Source: Nocardiopsis potens DSM 45234
GTDB lineage: Bacteria; Actinomycetota; Actinomycetes; Streptosporangiales; Streptosporangiaceae
Length of the DNA: 64,000 nt
Assembly (NCBI RefSeq): GCF_000341105.1
Contig: NZ_ANBB01000003.1
Location: forward strand, 124,001 to 188,000
Direction: 5' to 3'
Part shown: positions 62,326 to 64,000 of the stretch, piece after piece
Layout of the letters: every line of letters begins with the position of its first letter
Position numbering within the stretch: position 1 is the stretch's first letter
Position numbers and translations under genes: made by a program
Notes under the pieces: model-generated
What the model saw: the letters and a program-made list of their open reading frames with translations, nothing else
Database searches by the model: none
Told to the model about the DNA's origin: nothing

Positions 62326-64000
62326 CAGTACCTCACCTCCTGGGAGCGGCGGCGCAGCACCGTCACCTCGTCGCGCTGGTTGCCGGTGGGGCCCAGGTAG
62401 TTGAAGCCGAAGGAGAGCTGGGCGTACCCGCCGATGAGGTGGGTGGGCTTGATCTGCAGCCGGGTCAGCGAGTTGTGCACGCCGCCGCGGCGGCCGGTCT
62501 CCTCGCTCCGGGGGACGTTCACCGTCCGCTCCTGGGCGTGGTACATGAACACGGTCCCGGCGGGCATCCGGTGCGACACGACCGCGCGCGCCACCACGAC
62601 CCCGTTCCGGTTGACCGCCTCCACCCAGTCGTTGTCCCGCACGCCGATCGCCTCGGCGTCGACCGGGCTGATCCAGAACACCGGCCCGCCCCGGGAGAGG
62701 GTGAGCATGATCGGGTTGTCCTGGTACTCGGTGTGGATGGACCACTTGGAGTGCGGGGTGAGGTAGCGGACCGCCACCCCGGCGGAGCCGCGCTCGCCCG
62801 GCCGCGGCTCGCCCGCCAGCCGGTGCAGGTCCAGCGGCGGCCGGTACACCGGCAGCTGCTCGCCGAGCTCGGCCATCCAGTCGTGGTCGAGGTAGAAGTG
62901 CTGCCTGCCGGTGAGGGTGTGCCAGGGCTTGAGGCGCTCCACGTTGACGGTGAAGGGCGCGTAGCGCCGCCCCCCGGACTCGTCGCCGGACCACTCCGGG
63001 CTGGTGATCACCGGGGCCGGGCGGGCCCGGGTGTCGGCGAAGGTGGTCCGGTGCGCCCGGTCGTGCTCGACCATGGGGGCCAGCGGCCGGCCGACCCGCC
63101 GCTCCAGGTCCCGGAAGCCGGCGGCGGCCACCCTCCCGTTGGTGGTGCCGGAGAGCGCGAGGACGGCGTCGGCGGCCCCGCGGTCGGTGTCGATCAGCGG
63201 GCGGCCCGCGGCGGGGCCGCCGGCCGCGCGGCCGTTGGACTCGCCCAGCCAGGCCAGCTCCTCATCGACCCGGACGGTGGTGCCCTTGGCGGTGGCGCCG
63301 AGCGTGTCCAGCAGCGGCCCCAGGGCGCCGAGCTTCGCGGCGACGGCCGGGTAGTCCCGCTCGACCACGGTGAGGGCGGGCATGTTCCGGCCGGGCGCCG
63401 GCGCGCCGCCCGCGCCCCGCCAGTCGTGCTCGCGGCCGCCCGGCTGGGCGGTCTCCGCGGGGGTGTCGTGGGTGAGCGCGGTGGCCACCACGTCGCGGCG
63501 GACCCCCAGGTGGTCGCGGGCGAGCTCGCTGAACCGGGCGGCGATGGCGTGGAAGGCGTCGAAGTCGGTGCGGCACTGCCAGGGCGGGTCCACCGCGGCG
63601 TTGAAGGAGTGCACGAACGGGTGCATGTCCGTGCTGGACAGGTCGTGCTTCTCGTACCAGGTGGCGGCGGGCAGCACCACGTCCGCGAACAGGGTGGTGC
63701 TGGTCATCCGGAAGTCCAGGGCGAGCAGCAGGTCGAGCTTGCCCTCGGGCGGGTCGTCCCGCCAGCGCACCCCGGAGGGGCGGTGCTCGGGCGGGGCGTC
63801 GCCGGAGCGGGCCCGGTGGTCGGCGCCGAGCAGGTGGCGCAGGAAGTACTCGTTGCCCTTGGCGGAGGAGCCGAGCAGGTTGGACCGCCACACGGTGAGC
63901 ACCCGCGGCCAGTTCTCCGGGGCGTCCGGGTCCTCGCAGGCGAAGCCGAGTCCGCCGGAGGCCAGCCGCCGCGCCACGTGCTCGGCGGGGTCGGCGCCGG
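62325..64000 (-). CDS. narG: Respiratory nitrate reductase alpha subunit, C-terminal part (5' end outside window)
   Basis: The readable 558 codons are the C-terminal part of the molybdopterin catalytic subunit, which reduces nitrate on the cytosolic side. Seen family segments are FADVVLPAATWYEKHDLSST, DMHPFVHSFNAAVDPPWQCR, WSIHTEYQDNPIMLTLSRGG, ISPVDAEAIGVRDNDWVEA and FGFNYLGPTGNQRDE near the end. The N-terminal FeS and Mo-site half, about 650-700 residues, lies beyond 64,000. The frame stays open to the window edge, so the GTG near 63,977 is not a real start. Confidence 0.94.
   Translation of the reverse strand, partial: GADPAEHVARRLASGGLGFACEDPDAPENWPRVLTVWRSNLLGSSAKGNEYFLRHLLGADHRARSGDAPPEHRPSGVRWRDDPPEGKLDLLLALDFRMTSTTLFADVVLPAATWYEKHDLSSTDMHPFVHSFNAAVDPPWQCRTDFDAFHAIAARFSELARDHLGVRRDVVATALTHDTPAETAQPGGREHDWRGAGGAPAPGRNMPALTVVERDYPAVAAKLGALGPLLDTLGATAKGTTVRVDEELAWLGESNGRAAGGPAAGRPLIDTDRGAADAVLALSGTTNGRVAAAGFRDLERRVGRPLAPMVEHDRAHRTTFADTRARPAPVITSPEWSGDESGGRRYAPFTVNVERLKPWHTLTGRQHFYLDHDWMAELGEQLPVYRPPLDLHRLAGEPRPGERGSAGVAVRYLTPHSKWSIHTEYQDNPIMLTLSRGGPVFWISPVDAEAIGVRDNDWVEAVNRNGVVVARAVVSHRMPAGTVFMYHAQERTVNVPRSEETGRRGGVHNSLTRLQIKPTHLIGGYAQLSFGFNYLGPTGNQRDEVTVLRRRSQEVRY

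Overview
The window is 64 kb of very GC-rich (about 70% or more) actinobacterial chromosome. The gene set points to Streptosporangiales, perhaps a Nocardiopsis-like genus: a RamB-type regulator beside isocitrate lyase, GarA with a bifunctional nuclease, a Methyltransf_19 protein, WhiJ/DUF397-type regulators, a fused TrpEG with a Trp leader, and narGHJI. The genus is inferred from gene content only. No rRNA, tRNA, CRISPR array, transposase or integrase was seen.

Layout. 0-17.7 kb is mostly housekeeping and metabolism: the 3' end of folP, an RraA-like protein, a two-component system, a methyltransferase, an acyltransferase, an acyl-CoA dehydrogenase, a VOC/AraC pair, the divergent ramB/aceA pair, a CPBP protease, and a divergent MFS transporter and FadR-type regulator. 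17.7-19.5 kb has no convincing gene; it is an imperfect inverted repeat of about 1.5 kb whose arms are arrays of about 76-bp units. 19.5-27.8 kb holds two small conserved hypotheticals, a HelR/HelD-type RNA polymerase helicase, a candidate small RNA, a Trp leader/attenuator with a fused anthranilate synthase, a uronate dehydrogenase-like gene and thyX.

27.9-50.2 kb is a defence island. Its core is a class 1 DISARM system: drmD, drmMI, drmA, drmB and drmC. A WhiJ-like regulatory cassette (XRE/DUF5753, DUF397, HATPase protein) separates drmD-drmMI from drmABC. A divergent two-gene unit on the left encodes a helicase with a RelE-like N-terminus and a GmrSD-like type IV restriction enzyme with a possible alkyltransferase-like DNA-reading domain. 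A sixth gene, unrecognised and possibly a PD-(D/E)XK nuclease, follows drmC in the same operon. The C-terminal specificity end of drmMI has a sharp drop in GC, consistent with exchange of the target-recognition part.

50.2-64 kb returns to chromosomal genes: a TetR/SDR divergent pair, an AbiEii-like nucleotidyltransferase, a CDP-alcohol phosphatidyltransferase, a ManC-type pyrophosphorylase with a degenerate mutase domain, garA, a bifunctional nuclease, and on the minus strand narG(partial)-narH-narJ-narI plus an HPP membrane gene, joined by 1-4 base overlaps. Strong GC-rich hairpins sit between most convergent gene pairs.

In the island, DrmMI would mark self DNA while DrmABC, helped by DrmD, blocks unmarked incoming DNA; GmrSD would attack modified DNA that escapes. 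These roles come from the known families; nothing here was tested.
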